Of a stretch of DNA of 64,000 nucleotides, positions 25,825 through 40,331 are shown piece after piece. The stretch is taken from positions 2,512,501 through 2,576,500 of the forward strand of contig JAWQEG010000630.1 of assembly GCA_033782935.1 (NCBI GenBank), given 5' to 3'. The notes beneath the pieces were generated by a model. The model was given only the letters and a program-made list of their open reading frames with translations. It did no database searches and had not been told where the DNA came from. The position numbers and the translations under genes are program-made. The DNA is from Petrolisthes cinctipes. Its lineage: Eukaryota > Arthropoda > Malacostraca > Decapoda > Porcellanidae. Numbering within the stretch: position 1 is the first letter of the stretch; each line of letters starts with the position of its first letter.

Positions 25825-27680
25825 GTCCCAGAAGGTATCTGTACATGCCTACTCCGTGATAGAGTATTTTCAAAATACAGGCCAAAAACATACTGAAAAT
25901 CGATCTTTTAGGTGCCCAAAAGTCGATATGTGCATGCATCTTCTGTACCCGTTTATATCTCAAATTCTGGCCCTAAACACCCGAAAATTCGATATTTTGG
26001 GGTCCCAGAAGCGATCTGTACATGCCTACTCCGTGTTAGAGTATTTTCAAAATTCAGGCCCAAAACATGCTGAAAATCGATATTTTTGGCGCCCAAAGTC
26101 AATATGTGCATGTAACTTCTGTACCCTTTTATATCTCAAAGTCAGGCTCAAAACACCCGAAAATTCAATATTTTGGGGTCCCAGAAGCAATCTGTACATG
26201 CCTACTCAGTGCTAGAATATTTTCAAAATATAGGCTAAAAACATGCTAAAAATCGATCTTTTAGGTGCCAAAAAGTCGATATCTCAAATTCAGTCCCAAA
26301 ACACCCGAAAATTCGATATTTAGGGGTCCCAGAAGCGATCTGTACATGCCTACTCCGTGTTAGAGTATTTTCAAAATACATGCTCAAAACATACTGAAAA
26401 TCGATCTTTTAGGTGCACAAAAGTCGATATGTGCATGCATCTTCAGTACCCGTTTATATCTCAAATTCAGGCTCAAAACACCCGAAAATTCAATATTTTG
26501 GGGTCCCAGAAGCAATCTGTACATGCCTACTCAGTGTTAGAGTATTTTCAAAATACAGGCACAAAACATGCTGAAAATCGATATTTTAGATGCCCAAAGT
26601 CAATATGTGCATGTATCTTCTGTACCCGTTTATATCTCAAATTCAGGCTCAGAACACCCGAAAATTCAATATTTTGGGGTCCCAGAAGCAATCTGTACAT
26701 GCCTACACAGTGCTAGAATATTTTCAAAATATAGGCTAAAAACATGCTAAAAATCGACATTTTAGGTGCCAAAAAATCGATATCTCAAATTCAGTCCCAA
26801 AACACCCGAAAATTCGATATTTAGAGGTCCCAGAAGGTATCTGGACATGCCTACTCCGTGTTAGAGTATTTTCAAAATACAGGCCAAAAACATACTGAAA
26901 ATCGATCTTTTAGGTGCCCAAAAGTCGATATGTGCATGCATCTTCTGTACCCGTTTATATCTCAAATTCTAGCCCTAAACACCCGAAAATTCGATATTTT
27001 GGGGTCCCAGAAGTAATCTGTACATGCCTACTCCGTGTTAGAGTATTTTCAAAATTCAGGCCCAAAACATGCTGAAAATCGATATTTTTGGTGCCCAAAG
27101 TCAATATGTGCATGTATCTTCTGTACCCGTTTATATCTCAAATTCAGGCTCAAAACACCCGAAAATTCAATATTTTGGGGTCCCAGAAGCGATCTGTACA
27201 TGCCTACTCCGTGTTAGAGTATTTTCAAAATACAGGCCCAAAACATGCTGAAAATCGATCTTTTAGGAGCACAAAAGTCGATATGTGCATGCATCTTCAG
27301 TACCCGTTTATATCTCAAATTCAGGCTCAGAACACCCGAAAATTCAATATTTTGGGGTCCCAGAAGCAATCTGTACATGCCTACTCAGTGTTAGAGTATT
27401 TTCAAAATACAGGCCCAAAACATGCTGAAAATCGATATTTTAGATGCCCAAAGTCAATATGTGCATGTATCTTCTGTACCCGTTTATATCTCAAATTCAG
27501 GCTCAAAACACCCGAAAATTCAATATTTTGGGGTCCCAGAAGCAATCTGTACATGCCTACACAGTGCTAGAATATTTTAAAAATATAGGCTAAAAACATG
27601 CTAAAAATCGACATTTTAGGTGCCAAAAAATCGATATCTTAAATTCAGTCCCAAAACACCAGAAAATTCGATATTTAGAG
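25825..27680 (+). repeat. Trimers, an A-B dimer without C, and a mosaic trimer
   Basis: Units start at 25825, 26326, 26827 (353 bp, A1-B1 with no C) and 27180. The monomer at 27180 starts B-like (ATACAGGCCCAAAACATGC) and becomes A2 (GATCTTTTAGGAGCACAAAAG). The exchange that removed the C appears to have joined a B-type 5' part to an A2 3' part. Confidence 0.84.
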
Positions 27681-30157
27681 GTCCCAGAAGGTATCTGTAC
27701 ATGCCTACTCCGTGTTAGAGTATTTTCAAAATACAGGCCAAAAACATACTGAAAATCGATCTTTTAGGTGCCCAAAAGTTGATATGTGCATGCATCTTCT
27801 GTACCCGTTTATATCTCAAATTCAGGCTCAAAACACCCGAAAATTCAATATTTTGGGGTCCCAGAAGCAATCTGTACATGCCTACTCAGTGCTAGAATAT
27901 TTTCAAAATATAGGCTAATAACATGCTAAAAATCGATCTTTTAGGTGCCAAAAAGTCGATATCTCAAATTCAGTCCCAAAACACCCGAAAATTCTATATT
28001 TAGGGGTCCCAGAAGCGATCTGTACATGCCTACTCCGTGTTAGATTATTTTCAAAATACATGCTCAAAACACACTGAAAATCGATCTTTTAGGTGCACAA
28101 AAGTCGATATGTGAATGCATCTTCAGTACCCGTTTATATCTCAAATTCAGGCTCAAAACACCCGAAAATTCAATATTTTGGGGTCCCAGAAGCAATCTGT
28201 ACATGCCTACTCAGTGTTAGAGTATTTTCAAAATACAGGCCCAAAACATGCTGAAAATCGATATTTTAGATGCCCAAAGTCAATATGTGCATGTATCTTA
28301 TGTACCCGTTTATATCTCAAATTCAGGCTCAAAACACCCGAGAATTCAATATTTTGGGGTCCCAGAAGCAATCTGTACATGCCTACACAGTGCTAGAATA
28401 TTTTCAAAATATAGGCTAAAAACATGCTAAAAATCGACATTTTAGGTGCTAAAAAATCGATATCTTAAATTCAGTCCCAAAACACCCGAAAATTCGATAT
28501 TTAGAGGTCCCAGAAGGTATTTGTAGATGCCTACTCCGTGTTAGAGTATTTTCAAAATACAGGCCCAAAACATGCTGAAAATCGATATTTTAGATGCCCA
28601 AAGTCAATATGTGCATGTATCTTATGTACCCGTTTATATCTCAAATTCAGGCTCAAAACACCCGAAAATTCAATATTTTGGGGTCCCAGAAGCAATCTGT
28701 ACATGCCTACACAGTGCTAGAATATTTTCAAAATATAGGCTAAAAACATGCTAAAAATCGACATTTTAGGTGCCAAAAAGTCGATATCTCAAATTCAGTC
28801 CCAAAACACCCGAAAATTCGATATTTAGGGGTCCCAGAAGCGATCTGTACATGCCTACTCCGTGTTAGAGTATTTTCAAAATACATGCTCAAAACATACT
28901 GAAAATCGATCTTTTAGGTGCACAAAAGTCGATATGTGCATGCATCTTTAGTACCCGTTTATATCTCAAATTCAGGCTCAAAACACCCGAAAATTCAATA
29001 TTTTGGGGTCCCAGAAGCAATCTGTACATGCCTACACAGTGCTAGAATATTTTCAAAATATAGGCTAAAAACATGCTAAAAATCGACATTTTAGGTGCCA
29101 AAAAATCGATATCTCAAATTCAGTCCCAAAACACCCGAAAATTCGATATTTAGAGGTCCCAGAAGGTATCTGTACATGCCTACTCCGTGTTAGAGTATTT
29201 TCAAAATACAGGCCAAAAACATACTGAAAATCGATCTTTTAGGTGCCCAAAAGTCGATATGTGCATGCATCTTCTGTACCCGTTTATATCTCAAATTCTG
29301 GCCCTAAACACCCGAAAATTCGATATTTAGGGGTCCCAGAAGCGATCTGTACATGCCTACTCCGTGTTAGAGTATTTTCAAAATTCAGGCCCAAAACATG
29401 CTGAGAATCGATATTTTTGGTGCCCAAAGTCAATATGTGCATGTATCTTCTGTACCCGTTTATATCTCAAATTCAGGCTCAAAACACCCGAAAATTCAAT
29501 ATTTTGGGGTCCCAGAAGCAATCTGTACATGCCTACTCAGTGCTAGAATATTTTCAAAATATAGGCTAAAAACATGCTAAAAATCGATCTTTTAGGTGCC
29601 AAAAAGTCGATATCTCAAATTCAGTCCCAAAACACCCGAAAATTCGATATTTAGGGGTCCCAGAAGCGATCTGTACATGCCTACTCCGTGTTAGAGTATT
29701 TTCAAAATACATGCTCAAAACATACTGAAAATCGATATTTTAGGTGCACAAAAGTCGATATGTGCATGCATCTTCAGTACCCGTTTATATCTCAAATTCA
29801 GGCTCAAAACACCCGAAAATTCAATATTTTGGGGTCCCAGAAGCAATCTGTACATGCCTACTCAGTGTTAGAGTATTTTCAAAATACAGGCATAAAACAT
29901 GCTGAAAATCGATATTTTAGATGCCCAAAGTCAATATGTGCATTTATCTTCTGTACCCGTTTATATCTCAAATTCAGGCTCAAAACACCCGAAAATTCAA
30001 TATTTTGGGGTCCCAAAAGCAATCTGTACATGCCTACACAGTGCTAGAATATTTTCAAAATATAGGCTAAAAACATGCTAAAAATCGACATTTTAGGTGC
30101 CAAAAAGTCGATATCTCAAATTCAGTCCCAAAACACCCGAAAATTCGATATTTAGGG
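27681..30157 (+). repeat. Mixed dimers and trimers
   Basis: Units start at 27681 (325, A1/A2 hybrid-C1), 28006 (501), 28507 (324, B2-C2), 28831 (325, A2-C2), 29156 (501) and 29657 (501). The B copies at 28150-28330 and 28507 share the rare ATCTTATGTACC. The A1 at 29156 has a C-type end (CGATATTTAGGGG). Confidence 0.84.
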
Positions 30158-31455
30158 GTCCCAGAAGGTATCTGTACATGCCTACTCCGTGTTAGAGTAT
30201 TTTCAAAATACAGGCCCAAAACATGCTGAAAATCGATATTTTAGATTCCCAAAGTCAATATGTGCATGTATCTTCTGTACCAGTTTATATCTCAAATTCA
30301 GGCTCAAAACACCCGAAAATTCAATATTTTGAGGTCCCAGAAGCAATCTGTACATGCCTACTCAGTGCTAGAATATTTTCAAAATATAGGCTAAAAACAT
30401 GCTAAAAATCGATCTTTTAGGTGCCAAAAAGTCGATATCTCAAATTCAGTCCCAAAACACCCGAAAATTCGATATTTAGGGGTCCCAGAAGCGATCTGCA
30501 CATGCCTACTCCGTGTTAGAGTATTTTCAAAATACATGCTCAAAACATACTGAAAATCGATCTTTTAGGTGCACAAAAGTCGATATGTGCATGCATCTTC
30601 AGTACCCGTTTATATCTCAAATTCAGGCTCAAAACACCCGAAAATTCAATATTTTGGGGTCCCAGAAGCAATCTGTACATGCCTATACAGTCCTAGAATA
30701 TTTTCAAAATATAGGCTAAAAACATGCTAAAAATCGACATTTTAGGTGCCAAAAAATCGATATCTCAAATTCAGTCCCAAAACACCCGAAAATTCGATAT
30801 TTAGAGGTCCCAGAAGGTATCTGTACATGCCTACTCCGTGTTAGAGTATTTTCAAAATACAGGCCAAAAACATGCTGAAAATCGATATTTTAGATGCCCA
30901 AAGTCAATATGTGCATGTATCTCCTGTACCAGTTTATATCTCAAATTCAGGCTCAAAACACCCGAAAATTCAATATTTTGAGGTCCCAGAAGCAATCTGT
31001 ACATGCCTACTCAGTGCTAGAATATTTTCAAAATATAGGCTAAAAACATGCTAAAAATCGATCTTTTAGGTGCCAAAAAGTCGATATCTCAAATTCAGTC
31101 CCAAAACACCCGAAAATTCGATATTTAGGGGTCCCAGAAGCGATCTGCACATGCCTACTCCGTGTTAGAGTATTTTCAAAATACATGCTCAAAACATACT
31201 GAAAATCGATCTTTTAGGTGCACAAAAGTCGATATGTGCATGCATCTTCTGTACCCGTTTATATCTCAAATTCTGGCTCAAAACACCCGAAAATTCAATA
31301 TTTTGGGGTCCCAGAAGCAATCTGTACATGCCTACACAGTCCTAGAATATTTTCAAAATATAGGCTAAAAACATGCTAAAAATCGACATTTTAGGTGCCA
31401 AAAAATCGATATCTCAAATTCAGTCCCAAAACACCCGAAAATTCGATATTTAGAG
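30158..31455 (+). repeat. Tandem pair of 649-bp B-C-A-C units
   Basis: Two copies, 30158-30806 and 30807-31455, each have B2-C1 (324 bp) plus A2-C2 (325 bp). Both carry the private GTACCAGTTTATATC, CGATCTGCACATGCC and CAGTCCTAGAAT. This is a four-monomer unit lacking one A and one B relative to a hexamer, duplicated after it formed. Confidence 0.87.
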
Positions 31456-34439
31456 GTCCCAGAAGGTATCTGTACATGCCTACTCCGTGTTAGAGTATTT
31501 TCAAAATACAGGCCAAAAACATACTGAAAATCGATCTTTTAGGTGCCCAAAAGTCGATATGTGCATGAATCTTCTGTACCCGTTTATATCTCAAATTCTG
31601 GCCCTAAACACCTGAAAAGTCGATATTTAGGGGTCCCAGAAACGATCTGTACATGCCTACTCCGTGTTAGAGTATTTTCAAAATTCAGGCCCAAAACATG
31701 CTGAAAATCGATATTTTTGGTGCCCAAAGTCAATATGTGCATGTATCTTCTGTACCCGTTTATATCTCAAATTCAGGCTCAAAACACCCGAAAATTCAAT
31801 ATTTTGGGGTCCCAGAAGCAATCTGTACAGTGCTAGAATATTTTCAAAATATAGGCTAAAAACATGCTAAAAATCGATCTTTTAGGTGCCAAAAAGTCGA
31901 TATCTCAAATTCAGTCCCAAAACACCCGAAAATTCGATATTTAGGGGTCCCAGAAGCGATCTGTACATGCCTACTCCGTGTTAGAGTATTTTCAAAATAC
32001 ATGCTCAAAACATACTGAAAATCGATCTTTTAGGTGCACAAAAGTCGATATGTGCATGCATCTTCAGTACCCGTTTATATCTCAAATTCAGGCTCAAAAC
32101 ACCCGAAAATTCAATATTTTGGGGTCCCAGAAGCAATCTGTACATGCCTACTCAGTGTTAGAGTATTTTCAAAATACAGGCCCAAAACATGCTGAAAATC
32201 GATATTTTAGATGCCCAAAGTCAATATGTGCATGTATCTTCTGTACCCGTTTATATCTCAAATTCAGGCTCAAAACACCCGAAAATTCAATATTTTGGGG
32301 TCCCAGAAGCAATCTGTACATGCCTACACAGTGCTAGAATATTTTCAAAATATAGGCTAAAAACATGCTAAAAATCGACATTTTAGGTGCCAAAAAATCG
32401 ATATTTTAAATTCAGTCCCAAAACACCCGAAAATTCGATATTTAGAGGTCCCAGAAGGTATCTGTACATGCCTACTCCGTGTTAGAGTATTTTCAAAATA
32501 CAGGCCAAAAACATACTGAAAATCGATCTTTTAGGTGCCCAAAAGTCGATATGTGCATGCATCTTCTGTACCCGTTTATATCTCAAATTCTGGCTCAAAA
32601 CACCGGAAAATTCAATATTTAGGGGTCCCAGAAGCAATCTGTACAGTGCTAGAATATTTTCAAAATATAGGCTAAAAACATGCTAAAAATCGATCTTTTA
32701 GGTGCCAAAAAGTCGATATCTCAAATTCAGTCCCAAAACACCCGAAAATTCGATATTTAGGGGTCCCAGAAGCGATCTGTACATGCCTACTCCGTGTTAG
32801 AGTATTTTCAAAATACATGCTCAAAACATACTGAAAATCGATCTTTTAGGTGCACAAAAGTCGATATGTGCATGCATCTTCAGTACCCGTTTATATCTCA
32901 AATTCAGGCTCAAAACACCCGAAAATTCAATATTTTGGGGTCCCAGAAGCAATCTGTACATGCCTACTCAGTGTTAGAGTATTTTCAAAATACAGGCCCA
33001 AAACATGCTGAAAATCGATATTTTAGATGCCCAAAGTCAATATGTGCATGTATCTTCTGTACCCGTTTATATCTCAAATTCAGGCTCAAAACACCCGAAA
33101 ATTCAATATTTTGGGGTCCCAGAAGCAATCTGTACATGCCTACACAGTGCTAGAATATTTTCAAAATATAGGCTAAAAACATGCTAAAAATCGACATTTT
33201 AGGTGCCAAAAAATCGATATCTCAAATTCAGTCCCAAAACACCCGAAAATTCGATATTTAGAGGTCCCAGAAGGTATCTGTACATGCCTACTCCGTGTTA
33301 GAGTATTTTCAAAATACAGGCCAAAAACATACTGAAAATCGATCTTTTAGGTGCCCAAAAGTCGATATGTGCATGCATCTTCTGTACCCGTTTATATCTC
33401 AAATTCTGGCTCAAAACACCCGAAAATTCGATATTTTGGGGTCCCAGAAGCGATCTGTACATGCCTACTCCGTGTTAGAGTATTTTCAAAATATAGGCTA
33501 AAAACATGCTAAAAATCGATCTTTTAGGTGCCAAAAAGTCGATATCACAAATTCAGTCCCAAAACACCCGAAAATTCGATATTTAGGGGTCCCAGAAGCG
33601 ATCTGTACATGCCTACTCCGTGTTAGAGTATTTTCAAAATACGTGCTCAAAACATACTGAAAATCGATCTTTTAGGTGCACAAAAGTCGATATGTGCATG
33701 CATCTTCAGTACCCGTTTATATCTCAAATTCAGGCTCAAAACACCCGAAAATTCAATATTTTGTGGTCCCAGAAGCAATCTGTACATGCCTACTTAGTGT
33801 TAGAGTATTTTCAAAATACAGGCCCAAAACATGCTGAAAATCGATATTTTAGATGCCCAAAGTCAATATGTGCATGTATCTTCTGTACCCGTTTATATCT
33901 CAAATTCAGGCTCAAAACACCCGAAAATTCAATATTTTGGGGTCCCAGAAGCAATCTGTACATGCCTACACAGTGCTAGAATATTTTCAAAATATAGGCT
34001 AAAAACATGCTAAAAATCGACATTTTAGGTGCCAAAAAATCGATATCTCAAATTCAGTCCTAAAACACCCGAAAATGCGATATTTAGAGGTCCCAGAAGG
34101 TATCTGTACATGCCTACTCCGTGTTAGAGTATTTTCAAAATACAGGCCAAAAACATACTGAAAATCGATCTTTTAGGTGCCCAAAAGTCGATATGTGCAT
34201 GCATCTTCTGTACCCGTTTATATCTCAAATTCTGGCCCTAAACACCCGAAAATTCGATATTTAGGGGTCCCAGAAGCAATCTGTACATGCCTACTCAGTG
34301 TTAGAGTATTTTCAAAATACAGGCCCAAAACATGCTGTAAATCGATATTTTAGATGCCCAAAGTCAATATGTGCATGTATCTTCTGTACCCGTTTATATC
34401 TCAAATTCAGGCTCAAAACACCCGAAAATTCAATATTTT
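31456..34439 (+). repeat. Hexamer-like stretch with A-C contractions
   Basis: Units start at 31456 (491), 31947 (501), 32448 (315, A-C'), 32763 (501), 33264 (325, A-C), 33589 (501) and 34090 (501). The contracted units at 32448 and 33264 sit where A1-B1-C1 trimers would be expected, so each hexamer here has lost its B1. Confidence 0.85.
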
Positions 34440-36403
34440 GGGGTCCCAGAAGCAATCTGTACATGCCTACTCAGTGCTAGAATATTTTCAAAATATAGGC
34501 TAAAAACATGCTAAAAATCGATCTTTTAGGTGCCAAAAAGTCGATATCTCAAATTCAGTCCCAAAACACCCGAAAATTCGATATTTAGGGGTCCCAGAAG
34601 CGATCTGTACATGCCTACTCCGTGTTAGAGTATTTTCAAAATACATGCTCAAAACATACTGAAAATCGATCTTTTAGGTGCACAAAAGTCGATATGTGCA
34701 TGCATCTTCAGTACCCGTTTATATCTCAAATTCAGGCTCAAAACACCCGAAAATTCAATATTTTGGGGTCCCAGAAGCAATCTGTACATGCCTACTCAGT
34801 GTTAGAGTATTTTCAAAATACAGGCCCAAAACATGCTGAAAATCGATATTTAGATGCCCAAAGTCAATATGTGCATGTATATTCTGTACCCGTTTATATC
34901 TCAAATTCAGGCTCAAAACACCCGAAAATTCAATATTTTGGGGTCCCAGAAGCAATCTGTACATGCCTACACAGTGCTAGAATATTTTCAAAATATAGGC
35001 TAAAAACATGCTAAAAATCGACCTTTTAGGTGCCAAAAAATCGATATCTCAAATTCAGTCCCAAAACACCCGAAAATTCGATATTTAGAGGTCCCAGAAG
35101 GTATCTGTACATGCCTACTCCGTGTTAGATTTTTTTCAAAATTCAGGCCCAAAACATGCTGAAAATCGATATTTTTGGTGCCCAAAGTCAATATGTGCAT
35201 GTATCTTCTGTACCCGTTTATATATCAAATTCAGGCTCAAAACACCCGAAAATTCAATATTTTGGGGTCCCAGAAGCAATCTGTACATGCCTACTCAGTG
35301 CTAGAATATTTTCAAAATATAGGCTAAAAACATGCTAAAAATCGATCTTTTAGGTGCCAAAAAGTCGATATCTCAAATTCAGTCCCAAAACACCCGAAAA
35401 TTCGATATTTAGGGGTCCCAGAAGCGATCTGTACATGCCTACTCCGTGTTAGAGTATTTTCAAAATACATGCTCAAAACATACTGAAAATCGATCTTTTA
35501 GGTGCACAAAAGTCGATATGTGCATGCATCTTCAGTACCCGTTTATATCTCAAATTCAGGCTCAAAACACCCGAAAATTCAATATTTTGGGGTCCCAGAA
35601 GCAATCTGTACATGCCTACTCAGTGTTAGAGTATTTTCAAAATACAGGCCCAAAACATGCTGAAAATCGATATTTTAGGTGCCCAAAGTCAATATGTGCA
35701 TGTATCTTCTGTACCCGTTTATATCTCAAATTCAGGCTCAAAACACCCGAAAATTCAATATTTTGGGGTCCCAGAAGCAATCTGTACATGCCTACACAGT
35801 GCTAGAATATTTTCAAAATATAGGCTAAAAACATGCTAAAAATCGACATTTTAGGTGCCAAAAAATCGATATCTCAAATTCAGTCCCAAAACACCCGAAA
35901 ATTCGATATTTAGAGGTCCCACAAGGTATCTGTACATGCCTACTCCGTGTTAGAGTATTTTCAAAATACAGGCCAAAAACATACTGAAAATCGATCTTTT
36001 AGGTGCCCAAAAGTCGATATGTGCATGCATCTTCTGTACCCGTTTATATCTCAAATTCTGGCCCTAAACACCCGAAAATTCGATATTTTGGGGTCCCAGA
36101 AGCGATCTGTACATGCCTACTCCGTGTTTGAGTATTTTCAAAATTCAGCCCCAAAACATGCTGAAAATCGATATTTTTGGTGCCCAAAGTCAATATGTGC
36201 ATGTATCTTCTGTACCCGTTTATATCTCAAATTCAGGCTCAAAACACCAGAAAATTCAATATTTTGGGGTCCCAGAAGCAATCTGTACAGTGCTAGAATA
36301 TTTTCAAAATATAGGCTAAAAACATGCTAAAAATCGATCTTTTAGGTGCCAAAAAGTCGATATCTCAAATTCAGTCCCAAAACACCCGAAAATTCGATAT
36401 TTA
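34440..36403 (+). repeat. 1,964-bp composite repeat, copy 1
   Basis: This is the first of three back-to-back copies with 12 monomers per period. Units A-B-C (34591), B-C (35091), A-B-C (35415) and A-B-C' (35916) follow the end of a C1. Private markers are CGATATTTAGATGCCC, GTATATTCTGTACC, TTAGATTTTTTTC, CAGCCCCAAAAC and ACACCAGAAAATTC. It differs from the other copies at two positions I noticed: 35922 (C for G) and 36129 (T for A). Confidence 0.9.
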
Positions 36404-38367
36404 GGGGTCCCAGAAGCAATCTGTACATGCCTACTCAGTGCTAGAATATTTTCAAAATATAGGCTAAAAACATGCTAAAAATCGATCTTTTAGGTGCCAA
36501 AAAGTCGATATCTCAAATTCAGTCCCAAAACACCCGAAAATTCGATATTTAGGGGTCCCAGAAGCGATCTGTACATGCCTACTCCGTGTTAGAGTATTTT
36601 CAAAATACATGCTCAAAACATACTGAAAATCGATCTTTTAGGTGCACAAAAGTCGATATGTGCATGCATCTTCAGTACCCGTTTATATCTCAAATTCAGG
36701 CTCAAAACACCCGAAAATTCAATATTTTGGGGTCCCAGAAGCAATCTGTACATGCCTACTCAGTGTTAGAGTATTTTCAAAATACAGGCCCAAAACATGC
36801 TGAAAATCGATATTTAGATGCCCAAAGTCAATATGTGCATGTATATTCTGTACCCGTTTATATCTCAAATTCAGGCTCAAAACACCCGAAAATTCAATAT
36901 TTTGGGGTCCCAGAAGCAATCTGTACATGCCTACACAGTGCTAGAATATTTTCAAAATATAGGCTAAAAACATGCTAAAAATCGACCTTTTAGGTGCCAA
37001 AAAATCGATATCTCAAATTCAGTCCCAAAACACCCGAAAATTCGATATTTAGAGGTCCCAGAAGGTATCTGTACATGCCTACTCCGTGTTAGATTTTTTT
37101 CAAAATTCAGGCCCAAAACATGCTGAAAATCGATATTTTTGGTGCCCAAAGTCAATATGTGCATGTATCTTCTGTACCCGTTTATATATCAAATTCAGGC
37201 TCAAAACACCCGAAAATTCAATATTTTGGGGTCCCAGAAGCAATCTGTACATGCCTACTCAGTGCTAGAATATTTTCAAAATATAGGCTAAAAACATGCT
37301 AAAAATCGATCTTTTAGGTGCCAAAAAGTCGATATCTCAAATTCAGTCCCAAAACACCCGAAAATTCGATATTTAGGGGTCCCAGAAGCGATCTGTACAT
37401 GCCTACTCCGTGTTAGAGTATTTTCAAAATACATGCTCAAAACATACTGAAAATCGATCTTTTAGGTGCACAAAAGTCGATATGTGCATGCATCTTCAGT
37501 ACCCGTTTATATCTCAAATTCAGGCTCAAAACACCCGAAAATTCAATATTTTGGGGTCCCAGAAGCAATCTGTACATGCCTACTCAGTGTTAGAGTATTT
37601 TCAAAATACAGGCCCAAAACATGCTGAAAATCGATATTTTAGGTGCCCAAAGTCAATATGTGCATGTATCTTCTGTACCCGTTTATATCTCAAATTCAGG
37701 CTCAAAACACCCGAAAATTCAATATTTTGGGGTCCCAGAAGCAATCTGTACATGCCTACACAGTGCTAGAATATTTTCAAAATATAGGCTAAAAACATGC
37801 TAAAAATCGACATTTTAGGTGCCAAAAAATCGATATCTCAAATTCAGTCCCAAAACACCCGAAAATTCGATATTTAGAGGTCCCAGAAGGTATCTGTACA
37901 TGCCTACTCCGTGTTAGAGTATTTTCAAAATACAGGCCAAAAACATACTGAAAATCGATCTTTTAGGTGCCCAAAAGTCGATATGTGCATGCATCTTCTG
38001 TACCCGTTTATATCTCAAATTCTGGCCCTAAACACCCGAAAATTCGATATTTTGGGGTCCCAGAAGCGATCTGTACATGCCTACTCCGTGTTAGAGTATT
38101 TTCAAAATTCAGCCCCAAAACATGCTGAAAATCGATATTTTTGGTGCCCAAAGTCAATATGTGCATGTATCTTCTGTACCCGTTTATATCTCAAATTCAG
38201 GCTCAAAACACCAGAAAATTCAATATTTTGGGGTCCCAGAAGCAATCTGTACAGTGCTAGAATATTTTCAAAATATAGGCTAAAAACATGCTAAAAATCG
38301 ATCTTTTAGGTGCCAAAAAGTCGATATCTCAAATTCAGTCCCAAAACACCCGAAAATTCGATATTTA
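36404..38367 (+). repeat. 1,964-bp composite repeat, copy 2
   Basis: Units begin at 36555, 37055, 37379 and 37880. The junction is a C' monomer followed directly by a full C1 (36407-36554), so C-C adjacency marks each copy boundary. No difference from copy 3 was noticed. Confidence 0.9.
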
Positions 38368-40331
38368 GGGGTCCCAGAAGCAATCTGTACATGCCTACTC
38401 AGTGCTAGAATATTTTCAAAATATAGGCTAAAAACATGCTAAAAATCGATCTTTTAGGTGCCAAAAAGTCGATATCTCAAATTCAGTCCCAAAACACCCG
38501 AAAATTCGATATTTAGGGGTCCCAGAAGCGATCTGTACATGCCTACTCCGTGTTAGAGTATTTTCAAAATACATGCTCAAAACATACTGAAAATCGATCT
38601 TTTAGGTGCACAAAAGTCGATATGTGCATGCATCTTCAGTACCCGTTTATATCTCAAATTCAGGCTCAAAACACCCGAAAATTCAATATTTTGGGGTCCC
38701 AGAAGCAATCTGTACATGCCTACTCAGTGTTAGAGTATTTTCAAAATACAGGCCCAAAACATGCTGAAAATCGATATTTAGATGCCCAAAGTCAATATGT
38801 GCATGTATATTCTGTACCCGTTTATATCTCAAATTCAGGCTCAAAACACCCGAAAATTCAATATTTTGGGGTCCCAGAAGCAATCTGTACATGCCTACAC
38901 AGTGCTAGAATATTTTCAAAATATAGGCTAAAAACATGCTAAAAATCGACCTTTTAGGTGCCAAAAAATCGATATCTCAAATTCAGTCCCAAAACACCCG
39001 AAAATTCGATATTTAGAGGTCCCAGAAGGTATCTGTACATGCCTACTCCGTGTTAGATTTTTTTCAAAATTCAGGCCCAAAACATGCTGAAAATCGATAT
39101 TTTTGGTGCCCAAAGTCAATATGTGCATGTATCTTCTGTACCCGTTTATATATCAAATTCAGGCTCAAAACACCCGAAAATTCAATATTTTGGGGTCCCA
39201 GAAGCAATCTGTACATGCCTACTCAGTGCTAGAATATTTTCAAAATATAGGCTAAAAACATGCTAAAAATCGATCTTTTAGGTGCCAAAAAGTCGATATC
39301 TCAAATTCAGTCCCAAAACACCCGAAAATTCGATATTTAGGGGTCCCAGAAGCGATCTGTACATGCCTACTCCGTGTTAGAGTATTTTCAAAATACATGC
39401 TCAAAACATACTGAAAATCGATCTTTTAGGTGCACAAAAGTCGATATGTGCATGCATCTTCAGTACCCGTTTATATCTCAAATTCAGGCTCAAAACACCC
39501 GAAAATTCAATATTTTGGGGTCCCAGAAGCAATCTGTACATGCCTACTCAGTGTTAGAGTATTTTCAAAATACAGGCCCAAAACATGCTGAAAATCGATA
39601 TTTTAGGTGCCCAAAGTCAATATGTGCATGTATCTTCTGTACCCGTTTATATCTCAAATTCAGGCTCAAAACACCCGAAAATTCAATATTTTGGGGTCCC
39701 AGAAGCAATCTGTACATGCCTACACAGTGCTAGAATATTTTCAAAATATAGGCTAAAAACATGCTAAAAATCGACATTTTAGGTGCCAAAAAATCGATAT
39801 CTCAAATTCAGTCCCAAAACACCCGAAAATTCGATATTTAGAGGTCCCAGAAGGTATCTGTACATGCCTACTCCGTGTTAGAGTATTTTCAAAATACAGG
39901 CCAAAAACATACTGAAAATCGATCTTTTAGGTGCCCAAAAGTCGATATGTGCATGCATCTTCTGTACCCGTTTATATCTCAAATTCTGGCCCTAAACACC
40001 CGAAAATTCGATATTTTGGGGTCCCAGAAGCGATCTGTACATGCCTACTCCGTGTTAGAGTATTTTCAAAATTCAGCCCCAAAACATGCTGAAAATCGAT
40101 ATTTTTGGTGCCCAAAGTCAATATGTGCATGTATCTTCTGTACCCGTTTATATCTCAAATTCAGGCTCAAAACACCAGAAAATTCAATATTTTGGGGTCC
40201 CAGAAGCAATCTGTACAGTGCTAGAATATTTTCAAAATATAGGCTAAAAACATGCTAAAAATCGATCTTTTAGGTGCCAAAAAGTCGATATCTCAAATTC
40301 AGTCCCAAAACACCCGAAAATTCGATATTTA
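38368..40331 (+). repeat. 1,964-bp composite repeat, copy 3
   Basis: Units begin at 38519, 39019, 39343 and 39844. The match to a further period continues only to 40345, where the next monomer is A2 (GAAGCGATC) instead of the extra C1 (GAAGCAATC). That is where the tandem amplification ends. Confidence 0.9.
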
